Origin: Rapana venosa
Lineage: Eukaryota > Mollusca > Gastropoda > Neogastropoda > Muricidae
Assembly (NCBI GenBank): GCA_028751875.1
Contig: CM054135.1
Span: forward strand, 2,013,236-2,077,235
DNA length: 64,000 nucleotides
Reading direction: 5' to 3'
Shown here one piece after another: positions 10,740 through 21,899 of the stretch; within the stretch, counting starts at the first letter, position 1, and every line of letters begins with the position of its first letter. The position numbers were made by a program, and so were the translations under genes. Below the pieces are notes generated by a model. It did not search any database. It saw only the letters and a list, made by a program, of their open reading frames with translations, and was not told where the DNA came from.

Positions 10740-11400
10740 CCCACCCCACCCCCCCCCCCCCCCCCCCCCCCCCCTAGCCCCCCCCACCCCCCCCCCCCCC
10801 CCCCCCCCACCCAAACCTACTACCCACATACACTGCCTTACAAACAACACATAACTTACTACACAACACTACCACCGCATTACAAAACAATACACTTATA
10901 TACTTACTCCAAACTACACTTGCATTACAACACAACCATATACATCTGCACCTCCTGAATGCATTGCAACACAACATAAACATACTACACCACACTACAC
11001 TGCATTACAACACAACACATTAACATACTACACCACACACATTTACATACAACACAACACATATCTTACTAAACAACACTACACTGCATTACACACAAAC
11101 CAAACAGTACTTACACCACACATACACTGCATTTCAAACCGCAACAACAAAACATACTACACCCACATGCATTACAACACAACACAACAATACTACACTT
11201 CACTGCACCACACTTTACCCCACTGGCATTACAAAACAACACAAAACCATGATATACAACACTACACTACACTTACACAAACAAAACACAAAATCTACTG
11301 GCTCTACAATATATTACAACACAACACAACCATCCAATACACTACACACAACCCCCCCCACAACACACCACAAAAAACAACTACACTACGCAGCACCACT
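9845..11400. repeat. Satellite, unit about 37 bp (TACACCACACTACACTG type)
   Basis: Degenerate tandem units of about 37 bp contain catactacaccacacta, cactgcattacaacacaac. The array is interrupted by the C tract at 10480-10812 and resumes with the same unit afterwards. No coding function is supported. Confidence 0.85.
10480..10812. repeat. C-homopolymer tract inside the satellite
   Basis: Nearly pure C with scattered A or T. The longest uninterrupted run is about 71 bases ending at 10736. Polyproline and polyglycine frames across it are meaningless. Its true length may be wrong, because such tracts are hard to sequence. Confidence 0.9.
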
Positions 11401-11411
11401 GCAAACAATAA

Positions 11412-11505
11412 GACTAATAATAATAATAATAATAATATTATAATGTAGGGCATTTATATAGCGCTGAATCTTGTAAAGTATACAAATCAAAGCACCACAA
11501 CAACA
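11412..11505 (-). mobile_element. SINE-B tail fragment
   Basis: AAT run, then gcatttatatagcgctgaat, cttgtaaag and aaatcaaagc. Nothing of the body follows. Confidence 0.65.
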
Positions 11506-12890
11506 CCACAAGACAACACCAACACACAACATAACATAAACACTTCAGCCCTACAGGCAACGTGACTTGAGCACCATGTTATTTCTTCACCGGTTTCGTT
11601 TCTGATGGCGGTGACATAATTTACCGCTGATGGATTGGAGGATTAACAGAAGGACACACTTCATACCACAGTGTGACTGGTTGATTTGACTTGACTCGAC
11701 CCAACAAAGATATAGCACGAGGACTATGGCGGCATATCTATTAGAAACTAAACCTGAACAAGAATTGACAGCCTGCCCTGTAGTTTAAGGAGCTCTTTTG
11801 AGAGAGGAAGAGAGAGAGAAGAGATAGAGGTTGGTCAGGAGAGGGGTCGGGTGTAGGTTCCTACTACCTACAAAATACATGCGCACGGCCCAATCATTGG
11901 TGTATGTGGCGTCGCACGGGTCACACACTCTCACACACCACTCACAACACACACACACACAGGGGCACACAACACTCACACACACCAACACATGGGGGAC
12001 ACACAACACACAACACATGGGCAGGCACCACAGACACTCTCTCTCTTCTTCATGCTGTACCTACACTTTAATGAATGCATAAGGAAGTACACAGGACTGC
12101 ATCCCGGTCAGTCTAATGATTTGCAGACCTGGTAGTGCTAAGTTCCTCAAGACATGACACCAAATCTGCTGCTTCCCAGGCAAAGCAAGGCAAGAATGCA
12201 ACAAACTCAAGCCCACGCAAAAGGTCGTTGTTATTCTTTATACAGGACGTTGAAGATAATCGGCAACCCTACCTTCATAGCAAATAAATGCCCTATAAAA
12301 GAATACAGCAGCAGTCATTGATTAATATTTTTTTAATGTAAAAAGTAACACTTTACCCACGGTAAAGAAAAGGAACATAATAAAACTTATGCCCTCAACG
12401 TCATGGGAACGAACGTCAGCAAAGCAGCTTTAGGTCACATCTTCTGTGGATCCATATCTGCTGGCTAAGAAATAAACCAAAAAAACCCAAACATTTGCTA
12501 TCAACCTCCAGAAAACAAGACCTGCCTTTGCACGCATTGGTTCATGTTTCTGTGATACACGCCTAACAGATTAGGAGGGTCATATGGGATCAAAGTCTGC
12601 ACTCCCAGGCCCCACACGAGTTAAAGGACATGACAAAGCTGTTGAATCAACAAACTTTCCAGAATGATCATCCTCCTGTAAGGCACTCGCAATTTCCAGA
12701 CTGAACCTCTCCTTGAAAGGCACTCAGCAATTCCAGAGATGACATCTTACTGACAGTACTCAGTATGTCCAGAATGAATCAACCATTGAGGGCAAGAGGT
12801 GTCCTGGCGGTGAATCGGACTCCATGGCCAGAACCTTTATAGACTGCTTTCTGACTGTTTTAAATCATAAGAAAGTTGAATATTCACACC
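11506..12890. other. Largely unique sequence, no gene recognised
   Basis: Apart from CA-rich stretches (about 11920-12020) and a GA run (11800-11830), this is ordinary complexity sequence. It has no long open frame, no repeat family repeated in this window and no motif that I recognise. Confidence 0.5.
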
Positions 12891-13152
12891 CACACACACA
12901 CATCACACACACACACACACACACAACACACAACACACACACACACCACAACACCACACACATACCAACACACACACACTCAACACACACACACACCACC
13001 CTGCAAGAATGTAGTTCTTAGAGATAATCATACAGAAATTTGTTCTTAGATAGATGGCTTGATGAAAAAAAGCAAATGCATTGCTTCTTCAATGTACATT
13101 TCTGGAAAGAAAATTTTGACTTGACTTGCTTGACTTGACTAGACTTGACACC
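12891..13152 (+). repeat. CA microsatellite followed by a K2 repeat copy
   Basis: CA-rich repeat lies at 12891-13000. Positions 13038-13152 match the K2 unit (agatggcttgatgaaaaa, attgcttcttcaatgtac) and end in a GACTT repeat. Confidence 0.6.
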
Positions 13153-13159
13153 TGTTCAG

Positions 13160-14900
13160 GTTTGTATGCGTTTGGAAGGGAGTAGATGGATGATGCTGGT
13201 AGGACCAACAAAAAAAACTTGGATTGTACTATCCAAGCTTGGTTTACATCTCTCATTCTTTCACGTTAGGATACTGTAATTCCATTGTGAAAGGACAAGA
13301 TTAAACTGCCAGTAAAGCATATTCCCCCCAAGAAACAAGAGGTCAGAAACAAAAATTTTTCATTAAAAAAAAAGCCAAAATCCACTGTGTTGTTAAAAAC
13401 TGTTAAACAATGAAACGTTAATTTAATTTGGTCTTTCTTTTGCTTTACAAGATGTTTACACTCATAATCATCTGTGTGGAGTAAATTTATAGGATATGAA
13501 AAGGGGGCTCAAGTTTTCTATCTTGGTCCCATTAAGATTAGACAAGGGAACTTCCAACCAGTTCATAGAGAAAGGCTGGTTGCGCTCTAGATATGTTTCA
13601 GTAAATGAGTGAAAAAAAAAAGGTTTTTTTTTAGACAAATGTAAATGTTTCTAGAGAAAAAGACGCGCAAAAGGTAAGCATAAAGCTCCTTTGGTGGATT
13701 AATTATCATGTATGTCGTGCTCCCCTAAACTCCAAGAGCTTAAAAGATGCTTCTTGTTTCTTGGGACAAAAGAATATCCGTTGGTTTCGATTGCTGTTTC
13801 AAGATAATTTATTCAAAACAGCTGCTTAGAAAATTGGTCAGTTATTGCATTAAATTAGTCCAAAACTGCTAGTCTGAAGGGGTCCTTCTATACATTCGGA
13901 AGGCTTCCATTTAGTTGCAGTCCCAAGAGGGTAAATCTAAAAGTGACAAAAACAAATTACAGACCAATCCTGTTAACTCAACACAGGAAAAACTTATGGA
14001 AAATAATAATTTTAAACCAACTGATCTATTTCTGCTTTAAAGCTAAGTAGGCCCTATATTTTTCTGTATAAAAGTAAAGTAGCCCTATTAAGTCAAGTAG
14101 GGATTCGAAAAGGCGATTCATAGCAGCTTTCTGGATTAGGGCTTGGGATGCACGGATTAAACATCACTTTGCATGTTGGGAAAATGTACTTGCAATATTT
14201 TGATATTAAAGAACTCATATGATGGGTCTGGCCATGAACAATTACTGTATAAATTTACATCTATTGGCTTATCTGGTAATATCTATAATACGTTTAAAGA
14301 ATTTCTCTCCAGAAAGACGCATTATGAAGGCTATGGTTGAAATTCCTAGTTCAGACTTTAGGCTTTCCAACAATGGGAATTCCACAGGGAATCAGCCCTT
14401 GCACCACATCTTTTCCATATTCTACTTTGGTCTTTATAAGTGTCTCTCAAGTACTGCTACTCTTGTTTCAGTACGCTTAATGAAATTTTTATGTGGCAGG
14501 AATGTCCCAATGAATAAAGAGCACACAATGTCATCTAAATTATTTGAAAATTATGTTTCCATTGTGCTAAACAAACTTAATCCTTCATTTTTTTGGATAT
14601 GGTCTGCCATGTCTCCTGAAAAAGACTAGCCTTTTACTTTTTAACAATGGCGTCTAATCCACTATTTTCTACTGTTATCCAAATATAGATGGGAAAGTTT
14701 CGGAAATAAGAGTAACTTTGGTTGGGAAGATTTTGGGGGTATATGGTACATTTACACCAAGTTGGTATTATCCACTGAATAATTATTTGAATACTAAAGC
14801 TCGAAATCCCGTTTGATCTCTATAACCATTCCTAATCGGTAGGCTGTAATGTACACCATTCATCACGCCAATCATTGAACCACCTGTGCCACAGGCAGAT
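13160..14900 (+). pseudogene. Decayed non-LTR retrotransposon reverse transcriptase (jockey/CR1-like)
   Basis: A LINE reverse-transcriptase domain can be followed by switching frames. The order is: NKLQTNPV-type start of the polymerase (about 13960), a motif-A-like DIKNSYDMVW (about 14200-14230), FTSIGLSGNIYNTFKEFLSR (about 14255-14315), a motif-B-like MGIPQG (about 14372), and a MSPEKTSLLLF segment (about 14610-14640) typical of the region past the catalytic DD. The YADD box itself is not preserved recognisably. At least five frame changes and several stops show that it is dead. A 136-codon frame at 14219-14629 is one slice of it. Family placement (jockey/CR1 group) rests on motif style, so the clade is uncertain. 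The 13.2-13.9 kb part is assigned only by position. Confidence 0.6.
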
Positions 14901-15605
14901 CTGCTTTTGTGAGGTTGTAGTTTTGAAGGTTCTTAGAGAGCAGATTTGACCACCGGGAGATGATGTAAATTTGGTTTGCTGCTGTTTTTCCCAGCCTGTT
15001 GACGGTCATTGTTTGATTGAGCTGGTTTCATTTTTACATTGGCAATTTGCTGTTTTACTGGTTCTTGATGAAGCAAAGTTAATATTTGCCATTTCCCTTT
15101 TTGTAGGGGCTTTTAGCTGACAAGTACGTGGCCCTTGTATTACAGCCGTCTGCAGAAGAATGAACCGCTTCCTTTTTGTGTCTGTTTGAGTTTGGTGTTG
15201 TTTGATCTATGATCTGCTTTGCCTCGGTATGTCACTTGCCTCTTTCATTCCCGTTAGATCATCCTTTCCAGGGGGAGGAACCAAACATTGTTGCCAGGGA
15301 GTAATGATGTTGGCCATTATTTCTGTTAGTTTCTTCTAGGTTATCTCCTGCTGACTTCCTGTTATTTCAACACAATTCCAGGCAACCATATGTACAGTCG
15401 GTTCTCTTCCGACTGTGATGGAGGTAAGGGTCAGATTCCTTGTCAGGGTCAGGGAGGTTTTGCTGACAGGGTTTTGCATGTTAGTCTTTGACTGGGATGA
15501 CTCCTTACTTGGGTATGGAACACCACTCAAGGACTTCTGGTCATTTTGGTACAGCATAAAACTTGTGACAATTAACAACTTAGCCGTTAGGTAATTTTCG
15601 CCATC
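14900..15605. other. No firm gene; weak minus-strand coding-like stretch
   Basis: The minus strand between about 15550 and 14900 gives stop-poor frames rich in Lys, Gln, Thr and Ser, with a TQTD tetrapeptide. This loosely resembles the end of jockey-type ORF1 proteins. The evidence is too thin for a call. Confidence 0.25.
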
Positions 15606-15608
15606 TTT

Positions 15609-15609
<1 letters not shown>

Positions 15610-15664
<55 letters not shown>

Positions 15665-15709
15665 GTGTGTGTGTGTGTGTGTGAGAGAGATGAGAGAGAT
15701 GCGAGAGAT

Positions 15710-15741
<32 letters not shown>

Positions 15742-15775
15742 GAGAGAGTGTGTGTGGGTGTGTGTGTGTGATATT
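15610..15775. repeat. TG then GA microsatellite
   Basis: Pure GT repeat at 15613-15682, then GAGA-rich sequence to about 15748, then GT again. Confidence 0.9.
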
Positions 15776-15839
15776 GATGTCTGAGTAGGCCACCGCACAA
15801 CGTGCTTACTGTATTATATAAACTCGACTGCACCATGTG

Positions 15840-15922
15840 CTTTTTTCATAATGTGTTCAAATGATTATGACCTGCAAACACTGAATAAATATGATTGATT
15901 GATTGATTGAATGATTGACACA

Positions 15923-15956
<34 letters not shown>

Positions 15957-15999
15957 CACACACACACACACCACACACACACACACCACACACACATTC
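15840..15999 (+). mobile_element. Retroelement 3' end with GATT tail, then CA repeat
   Basis: The sequence cactgaataaatatgattga is followed by repeated TGAT units (15893-15915), the usual look of an L2/CR1-type LINE 3' end with its short tandem tail. A CA microsatellite follows at 15920-15999. Confidence 0.5.
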
Positions 16000-16317
16000 G
16001 AGCGTTTCGCACCTTACTACCATGCTACCCACGGACCAAAAACTGACATAGATCAGTAGCCAAAAAAAGAGGAGAAGAAAACACAAAAGAGTTAGAGTGA
16101 TCAATTTTATTGACATAAAAGTTACAATTCTGTTGGGCGTATCACATTTGTACAAGAATTTCTATGGGCAGTTAAGTAGCGGCAGCAGAGCAGCAGCAGC
16201 CGTAGCGGCAGCAGCCATCAGCTAGTTTTTGTAGATCTGAAACACAAACAATTAATACTAATACTAGTACTATAGTAATGATGATGATGTTAATAATAAT
16301 ACCAACAACAACAACCA
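16000..16317. other. No gene recognised
   Basis: Ordinary sequence with a GCA-rich patch at 16180-16220. On the minus strand an AATAAA sits at about 16108-16113, possibly a transcript or retroelement end. Nothing else supports this. Confidence 0.35.
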
Positions 16318-16710
16318 AAAAGTCGGTCGGGAAGTTGTGCGGTGGCTCGATCCCGTTTGGAGCCCAAAAACTTTACCCCATCCATTAGACCATGAGTGGA
16401 GGTCTGGATGCTAGTCTCTTCGGATGAGACGATAAACCGAGTTCCCTTCGTGTGTTACACATTAATTATTTAGCGACGGTAAAGAACCCATGACCAACAA
16501 GAGAGTTGTTCCCTGGCACAAAATTCTGTAGAAAAAAAAAAGCACTCTGATCGTGAAGGAAAACAAGATACACTTAAGACAGGAAAAAGAAAAACAAAAA
16601 AAAAGATAATAGTGGGTGGCGCTGCTCTTGTGGAGAGCACTTCCATGGGAGAACAGCCGAAATTTCACACAATTTGTCCGTGACTTAAAGTGCGTAAATA
16701 TAAAATAAAA
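16318..16710 (+). mobile_element. SINE-A copy, 5' trimmed
   Basis: Begins within the head (gtgcggtggctcgatcccg). It continues through ccatccattagaccat, aattatttagcg, caacaagagagttgttccct and gggtggcgctgctcttgtgg to the AAAT-type end. Confidence 0.8.
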
Positions 16711-16896
16711 ACAACACACAAAAAAAACAACAGAAACTGCAATAGCACTGAAGGAATAACGGACATTTTCACGAGCGGTATCCATATTAATGGCATTGGG
16801 ATTTGTTTGATGTGATTTTTTTTAATGGGGTGGGTGGGGAGGGGGGGGGGGGGGTGGTTGTTTTTCGTTCCTCGGAATAGATATCCAATGGTGAGA

Positions 16897-17225
16897 TTTT
16901 GTGTATGTGATCATTTCTTGATCACCATCAAGGTAGCCACATTCCGACTTCGGGGATGCATACTGGGTGTAAGTTCGTGTTTGCGTAACCCACCACCAAA
17001 CGCTGACATAAATTGCGTGATCTTTAACGTGCATATATAATTTGATCTTTATACACACGAAGGGAATTAAGGCACTGGTAGGTCTGCACTGACTTGAAGT
17101 TGACCCAAGGAGGCTGAACAAAATCCCCCACACAAAATGGACACGACACTAGTACAAAAATGTGTAAAAACACAGACAAACCTGATTCTGTTTTAGTGCA
17201 CAGAATGTATAGCAACCCATACATG
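16897..17225 (-). mobile_element. SINE-like body, inverted
   Basis: Contains gccacattccgacttcgggg and tctttaacgtgcatatataa with the acacgaagggaatt.aggcac block. I recognise this as the body of a tRNA-type SINE common in molluscs. The head with A/B boxes is not visible here. Related pieces occur at 18285-18395 and 28886-28925 in the other orientation. Confidence 0.45.
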
Positions 17226-17284
17226 TCATGCCTGTATTGAGCTTTGTGCCCATTTGGGACCTCTCGGTCAGTCAGTCTGTCTGC

Positions 17285-17535
17285 CTGTCAGGCTGTCCCT
17301 CTTTCTCTCTGTCTCTCTGTCTCTGTCTGCCTACCTGACAGTTTTCTCTCTCTCTCTCTTCTCCTCCTCTCTCCTCTCCTCTCTCACTCTTCTCTCTCTC
17401 TCCTCTCTCTCTCTCTCCTCTCTCTCTCTGTCTCTCTCTCTGTCTCTTCTCTCTCTCTCTCTCTCTCCTCTCACTCCTCTCTCTTCCCTCTCACTCTCTC
17501 TCTCCCTCTCTCTTCTCTCTCTCTTTCTCTCTCAA
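17285..17535. repeat. TC microsatellite
   Basis: CT-rich repeat with occasional G interruptions. Ser/Leu-rich frames across it are artefacts. Confidence 0.9.
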
Positions 17536-17599
17536 ATATGCTTATATGTTTTTGTATTCTTTATCAAATGTGCATGTAACAAAAAAACCTGAATAAAAA

Positions 17600-18160
17600 A
17601 AGTTACACGAGGAGAGAGAGAAGAGAGAGAATAATATGAATAAATGAATGGTCTTTATTTTCTATGGTTAAAGAGGGAGGAGAGAGAGCGAGAGAGAGTG
17701 AGATAGATGAGAGAGGAGAGAGAGAGAGGAGAGAGAGAGAGAATGAATGAATGGTCTTTAGTTCCTAGGGTTACACAGAGAGAGAGAGAGAGAGATGAGG
17801 AGAGAGAGGAGATTTGAGAGACGAGCGAGAGATTGAGTGAGAGAGAGAGAGAGAGAATAAGAAGAATGAATAGTCTTTATTTTCCAGGTTACAGGGAGAG
17901 AGAGAGAGAGAGAGACGAGATGAGAGAGGGATGAGAGGAGAGGATGAGAAGAGAGAAGGACTGGAGAGCGAGGAATGACAAGTTCTTTGATTTGGGATAA
18001 TGACAAAGCAAGAGAGAGGTGGGAGAGGTGAGCAGAGAGAGAGAGAGAGCGAAAGAAGATGAGCGTGAGATGAGACTCGGAGACGAGATGAGAGAGAGAG
18101 AGAATGAAAAATTGAATGGTCTTTATTTTTCTGGGTTTACACGCAGAGAGAGAGAGACAG
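17600..18160 (-). repeat. GA repeat studded with retroelement-tail motifs
   Basis: Four copies of a roughly 30-bp motif (aatggtctttattttc then cagggttaca) sit near 17645, 17750, 17870 and 18115, each followed by a GA run. Read on the minus strand, each is TGTAACCC..AATAAAGACCATT leading into a CT run, which looks like the end of a retroelement with a CT tail that has become tandemly amplified. Confidence 0.6.
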
Positions 18161-18284
18161 ACAGACGCAGAAGACAGACAGAAGCAGGCCTCCACACAAC
18201 CTTTTCCAAGAAAAAAGACGAGCTCTTTTCATTTCCAGTGCTCCATCCTGGTCAGGTCTGTGACAAAAACACCACCACACCCCA

Positions 18285-18395
18285 CATCCCGAAGATTAGA
18301 CGGATACACACCCGAATCGTGGACATGCGGCTACCTTCATGGGGGGCCAAACGGTCGCACACGTACGTTAAAAATCTCACCACTGATTTCACCTC
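18285..18395 (+). repeat. Short SINE-body fragment
   Basis: Shares catgcggctaccttcatggg with the inverted body at 16897-16960 and with 28886-28925. No head or tail is seen. Confidence 0.4.
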
Positions 18396-18524
18396 AGAGC
18401 TCTAAACGAGGAACAGAAGGGAAACAAAAAAGAAAAAAAAAGGATTGGATCACAAATTCTGTTAACGAAAAACCACAGCAGCAACAACCAACAACAACAA
18501 CAACCAGCAACAACAACAACACCA

Positions 18525-18760
18525 ACAGGTTCATGGTGCCGCGGTTAGCACGATGGCTTACTGGCTTGGGAGGTTACGGGTTCGCATCCCGCAATAAGAG
18601 TCCAAGGGCTTTTTTTCTGGACTCTGCCGGCTCCCTCCCAGAGGGGGTTAACATGGGCTTATCTGGGAAGACTGGGACCTCCACACACACATTCGAGCTT
18701 CATCCACTTTTATGGAAGCATTGTTTTTTTGTGTGTGTGGAGAATGCGGCTTTCAAATTA
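18525..18760 (+). mobile_element. SINE-F: tRNA-derived head
   Basis: The head has gcggttagcacgatggctta (box-A-like) and ggttacgggttcgcatcccg (box-B-like) with about tRNA spacing. A non-tRNA body follows (tggactctgccggctccctc). It is present only once here. It is a SINE head and not a tRNA gene, because the 3' acceptor arm is replaced by the body. Confidence 0.55.
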
Positions 18761-18839
18761 CCTGAACCAACCCTGCCTGGGTCTGTTATCTCTAGCAGGC
18801 ACGGTTGCGCGTGGATTTATTGTGATAGCAAGCGTAGGC

Positions 18840-19022
18840 TAAATTCTTAGAAAAAAGCCACTCTGATCGGGAAAGAAATTCAGATGCTGACCAAACAAAA
18901 AAAGAAACAAAAAGGGGGGGGGGGGGGGGGGGGGGGGGTGCCTCTTGTGCTCTCCCGGGAAGAGCAGCCCGAATTTCATGCCGAAGAAATCTGTGACTAA
19001 AGTGGGTGTAATAAATAAATCA
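18840..19022 (+). mobile_element. SINE-A 3' module with a poly-G insertion
   Basis: agaaaaaagccactctgatc, then a run of about 32 G (18907-18938), then cctcttgtgctctcccggga, gcagcccgaatttcatgcc and an AAAT end. The G run sits where other copies have gggtggcgctg. Confidence 0.7.
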
Positions 19023-19329
19023 TAGTCCTTAGAGGAAAGGAAATCTCCTCTGGGACGTAAAATTCACTAAAACTCATACTGTATACAGTATAGTAACACC
19101 CTCATTTACCACACTTCATGTGCCAATCAAAACCGAAATCCCCCCCTCCCCCCAAAAAACCACAAAAAAAAAAAACAAAAATAAAAAAAAAACCCAACAA
19201 CAACCACCACCACCCCGACCAAACAACCAACCATCCAAACAAACAACAAAAAAGTGATAAACGCACATACACCTTCGTCCATTTTTCTGGGTTTTCTTTT
19301 TCTTTGTTGTAGTATTGTTTACTTTTCCC

Positions 19330-19569
19330 TTATGTTATTTTATTTTTATTTACTTTATTTTTTGAAGTATGATATGCGCAGCCTGAGCTGACTTCAAGCT
19401 GAACATCAACAACATGACTTAAAGCGCCCAAGGAATCCTTCCCCACTATTAGATAACTCAAAGTAAGAGATGTTCTTTCTCCAATCATTGAAAAATTAAC
19501 GACCTTGACAATAGCCAATAATAATGATGCAGTTATAATACACAAAGACAACAAACAAACAACTATCAC
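19330..19569 (-). CDS. Small open frame with hydrophobic N-terminus, unassigned
   Basis: A 79-codon open frame on the minus strand starts at GTG. Its first 22 residues are hydrophobic (IVVCLLSLCIITASLLLAIV) and could be a signal or membrane segment. Residues 30-60 are of ordinary composition. It lies in non-repetitive sequence. There are no recognised motifs, no conserved neighbours and no visible promoter or splice sites. It could be chance or a fragment of an old element. Confidence 0.15.
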   Translation of the reverse strand: MIVVCLLSLCIITASLLLAIVKVVNFSMIGERTSLTLSYLIVGKDSLGALSHVVDVQLEVSSGCAYHTSKNKVNKNKIT

Positions 19570-19578
19570 TACTGGGGA

Positions 19579-20015
19579 ATGATGCGGATAAAGGCTAGGA
19601 GTACGAAGAACAAGAAGACTATGTCAAGGAAGGAGAATTACCAACGAAGACAAAATACCGCAGCATTTCGAAGAAAAAATCTAAGAAGAAGAAAATTGAA
19701 CGAGAAGAATTACGACGAAGAAAACGTAGGGCAAAGAAGAAGAATAGGAATTACGAAGAAGCAAGAGAAGCAGACAGAAGAAGCCGAGCAGAAGACATGA
19801 CGACAAAAAAAACAGAAGAAGAAGTACGAACAAACCCATTACAACAACTCCACAACCACGCCACACATGCCCACCAACAACACAACACCCCACCCACCAC
19901 CATCAACACCACCATCCCACCCCCCCTCCACCCCCCACCATCAAAAAACACCATCACCACAACAACAACATCTCCACCACCACCACCACCACACCACCAA
20001 CAACAGCATAAACAA
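19579..20015. repeat. GAA-rich then CAC-rich simple sequence
   Basis: 19579-19800 is a degenerate GAA/AGA repeat. Its plus-strand frame is Arg/Lys/Glu-rich, so a charged coiled-coil protein is formally possible but unsupported. 19860-20015 is CCA/CAC-rich. Confidence 0.6.
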
Positions 20016-20336
20016 TGACCGGAGACAGCCAAAAGCCCATGTTGACGATGCCCCTCAATTCCAAGCATCATGAGCCATCTTTGTGGTGTCTCGAAAGACG
20101 TCAAAAAGTAGGCCGGATGAACTCCATGCTGTCATGGAAACGACCGTTGCCACGCATGCGTAACTCCTCCCCCTTCCGCTTTTCAGATTTCAGCCATTTG
20201 TTGCAGTTCCTGACTGGTCATGTTGCAAGAAGATGGCAGCTGCCCCCACTAATGAAGGGGAGGGGGGAGAGAAAATAATGTAACAAATACAAAAAAAAAC
20301 ATACAACGTTTGTCGTGAGAGTGAGTGGGTGAGGAG
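20016..20336. other. No gene recognised
   Basis: Ordinary sequence with no repeat family member that I could match and no coding motif. Confidence 0.4.
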
Positions 20337-20479
20337 TGTTGGTTGGTGGGTGAAGGGTTGTGGTGTGGGCTTTGTGTGTGTGTGTGTGTGTGTGTGGGGG
20401 GGGGGTGGGGGGGTGGTGGTGGTGGTGGTGGTTTCTGTGTGTGGTGTGCGTGTGTGTGTGGTGTGTGTGAGTGGGTGTG

Positions 20480-20512
<33 letters not shown>

Positions 20513-20625
20513 GTGGCAGTGTGTGTGTGTATGTGTGTGTGTGTGTGTGTGGCTGGGGGTGGGGGGGGGGGGGGGGGGTTATATGTGGTTTGTATGGTGG
20601 TGTGTGTGTGTGTGTGTGAGTTGGC
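20337..20625. repeat. TG microsatellite with G runs
   Basis: GT-rich repeat with G tracts at about 20397-20412 and 20560-20578. Val/Cys/Gly frames are artefacts. Confidence 0.9.
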
Positions 20626-20679
20626 CGCGCCCGCGCTCGCATGCTATGTATCCATTCTTGTTATTTATCTATTCTTTAA

Positions 20680-21100
20680 TTTCGGGATAATGGAATAAAG
20701 CACTCATGTGCTTTTAAAAAAACATCTATTCCTCTGTGCATATAGTGTTGTCAATTTCTTGTCCTTCGGATAGGTGGAACACAATGACCTAACTCTCCGA
20801 AAAGCGGACGCGTTTTAACGTGTGTGCGCAAGATATTCTGTGATGTGTCCCTTATTTGTGTTTTATTTATTCTTTCATTCTTTATATCGAGGTAATGGAA
20901 TAAGCATTATGTGCTGTTTTTACATCCAGTCCCGTGTTGTATGCGGTTTTTGTCATTTTGTCATCCGGCTCCCACCGGCACAACATGGCCGACTCTTACA
21001 GAAGAGCGCGAGCAGGACTTTAACATGTGCGCAAGATGTTCTGCGAGCGTTGCCTCGTGGCCTCGGTATATGTCTCATCCGAATGTGCGTGCGTGCGGTG
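20680..21100 (-). mobile_element. Two SINE-B fragments in tandem
   Basis: Positions 20680-20835 and 20860-21095 both contain gataatggaataa.gcactcat followed by the cggcacaa or ggaacac body. Both have lost the ATT tail. The second keeps cgcaagatgttctgcg and ctcatccgaatg. Confidence 0.6.
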
Positions 21101-21156
21101 GTTGCTGTGCGTGCGCTGCGTGCGTGCGTGCGTGCTGCGTGCGTGCGTTTCATTTT

Positions 21157-21162
<6 letters not shown>

Positions 21163-21189
<27 letters not shown>

Positions 21190-21190
21190 T
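21163..21190. repeat. TG microsatellite
   Basis: Pure GT run following GCGT-rich sequence. Confidence 0.85.
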
Positions 21191-21269
21191 CTTCAGTTTT
21201 AACGTCTATCCTATTTCAAATAAAGTGATCTTAGACCCACCACCACCCCCCCAAAAAAAAAAAATCTCG

Positions 21270-21440
21270 TGGGATGTCGGATGCGGTCAGTTAAATAGCA
21301 CCCCACCTCTGGAAATTCTGTGCTTGAATTCCCTCTTTTCTATCCTTCTCTTGGTTTCTACTTTGTTCCTTTTCTACCTGTTCCCTCTTCTTGTCTGTTT
21401 TTTTCCTGTCTTGGTCCATTCTCTGCCTTTTCCTGCTAAA
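21270..21440 (+). repeat. Repeat J fragment
   Basis: Contains ccacctctggaaattctgtg, then the pyrimidine-rich stretch ttctatccttctcttggttt. It ends before the gcgttcgacg block. Confidence 0.6.
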
Positions 21441-21549
21441 TTATGCACGTTTTTTTCATTGATTTTATCCAATAGCCACAACATCAACCCAATACCAAAT
21501 CATTCCCACACCACACAACTCAACAGAGACTCTCTCGCTCTCTCCCTCT

Positions 21550-21650
21550 CACACGCTCAAACACACACGCACCACACCCAACACACCACAATACAACACA
21601 ACACACACACACACACAACCACACAACACACACACACACACACACAGAGT

Positions 21651-21708
<58 letters not shown>

Positions 21709-21722
21709 CTCTCTCTCCTCTC
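21550..21722. repeat. CA then TC microsatellite
   Basis: CA-rich at 21560-21645, then nearly pure CT to 21722. Confidence 0.9.
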
Positions 21723-21899
21723 TTCACGCATTGCCTTCTTCACTACACTGGATTCCATCAGATCTGCAAAAGAAGAGAGGACTTTCATCTGTCTCTATGG
21801 TGTCGTTGTATCTGTGTTCATGGCTGCCACCACCTGATCATCGTCATCATCAAACCAGGTTTTCCCGAAAGACCGGAATTTGATACTTACAGGTACCGG

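Noticed and set aside
10408..10854. Polyproline / polyglycine open frames of 100-150 codons
   Set aside because: They are translations of a C tract in all frames and on both strands.
18116..18850. A 244-codon plus-strand frame
   Set aside because: It crosses a GA repeat, a SINE body fragment and a tRNA-derived SINE head, so it is a chance opening across repeats.
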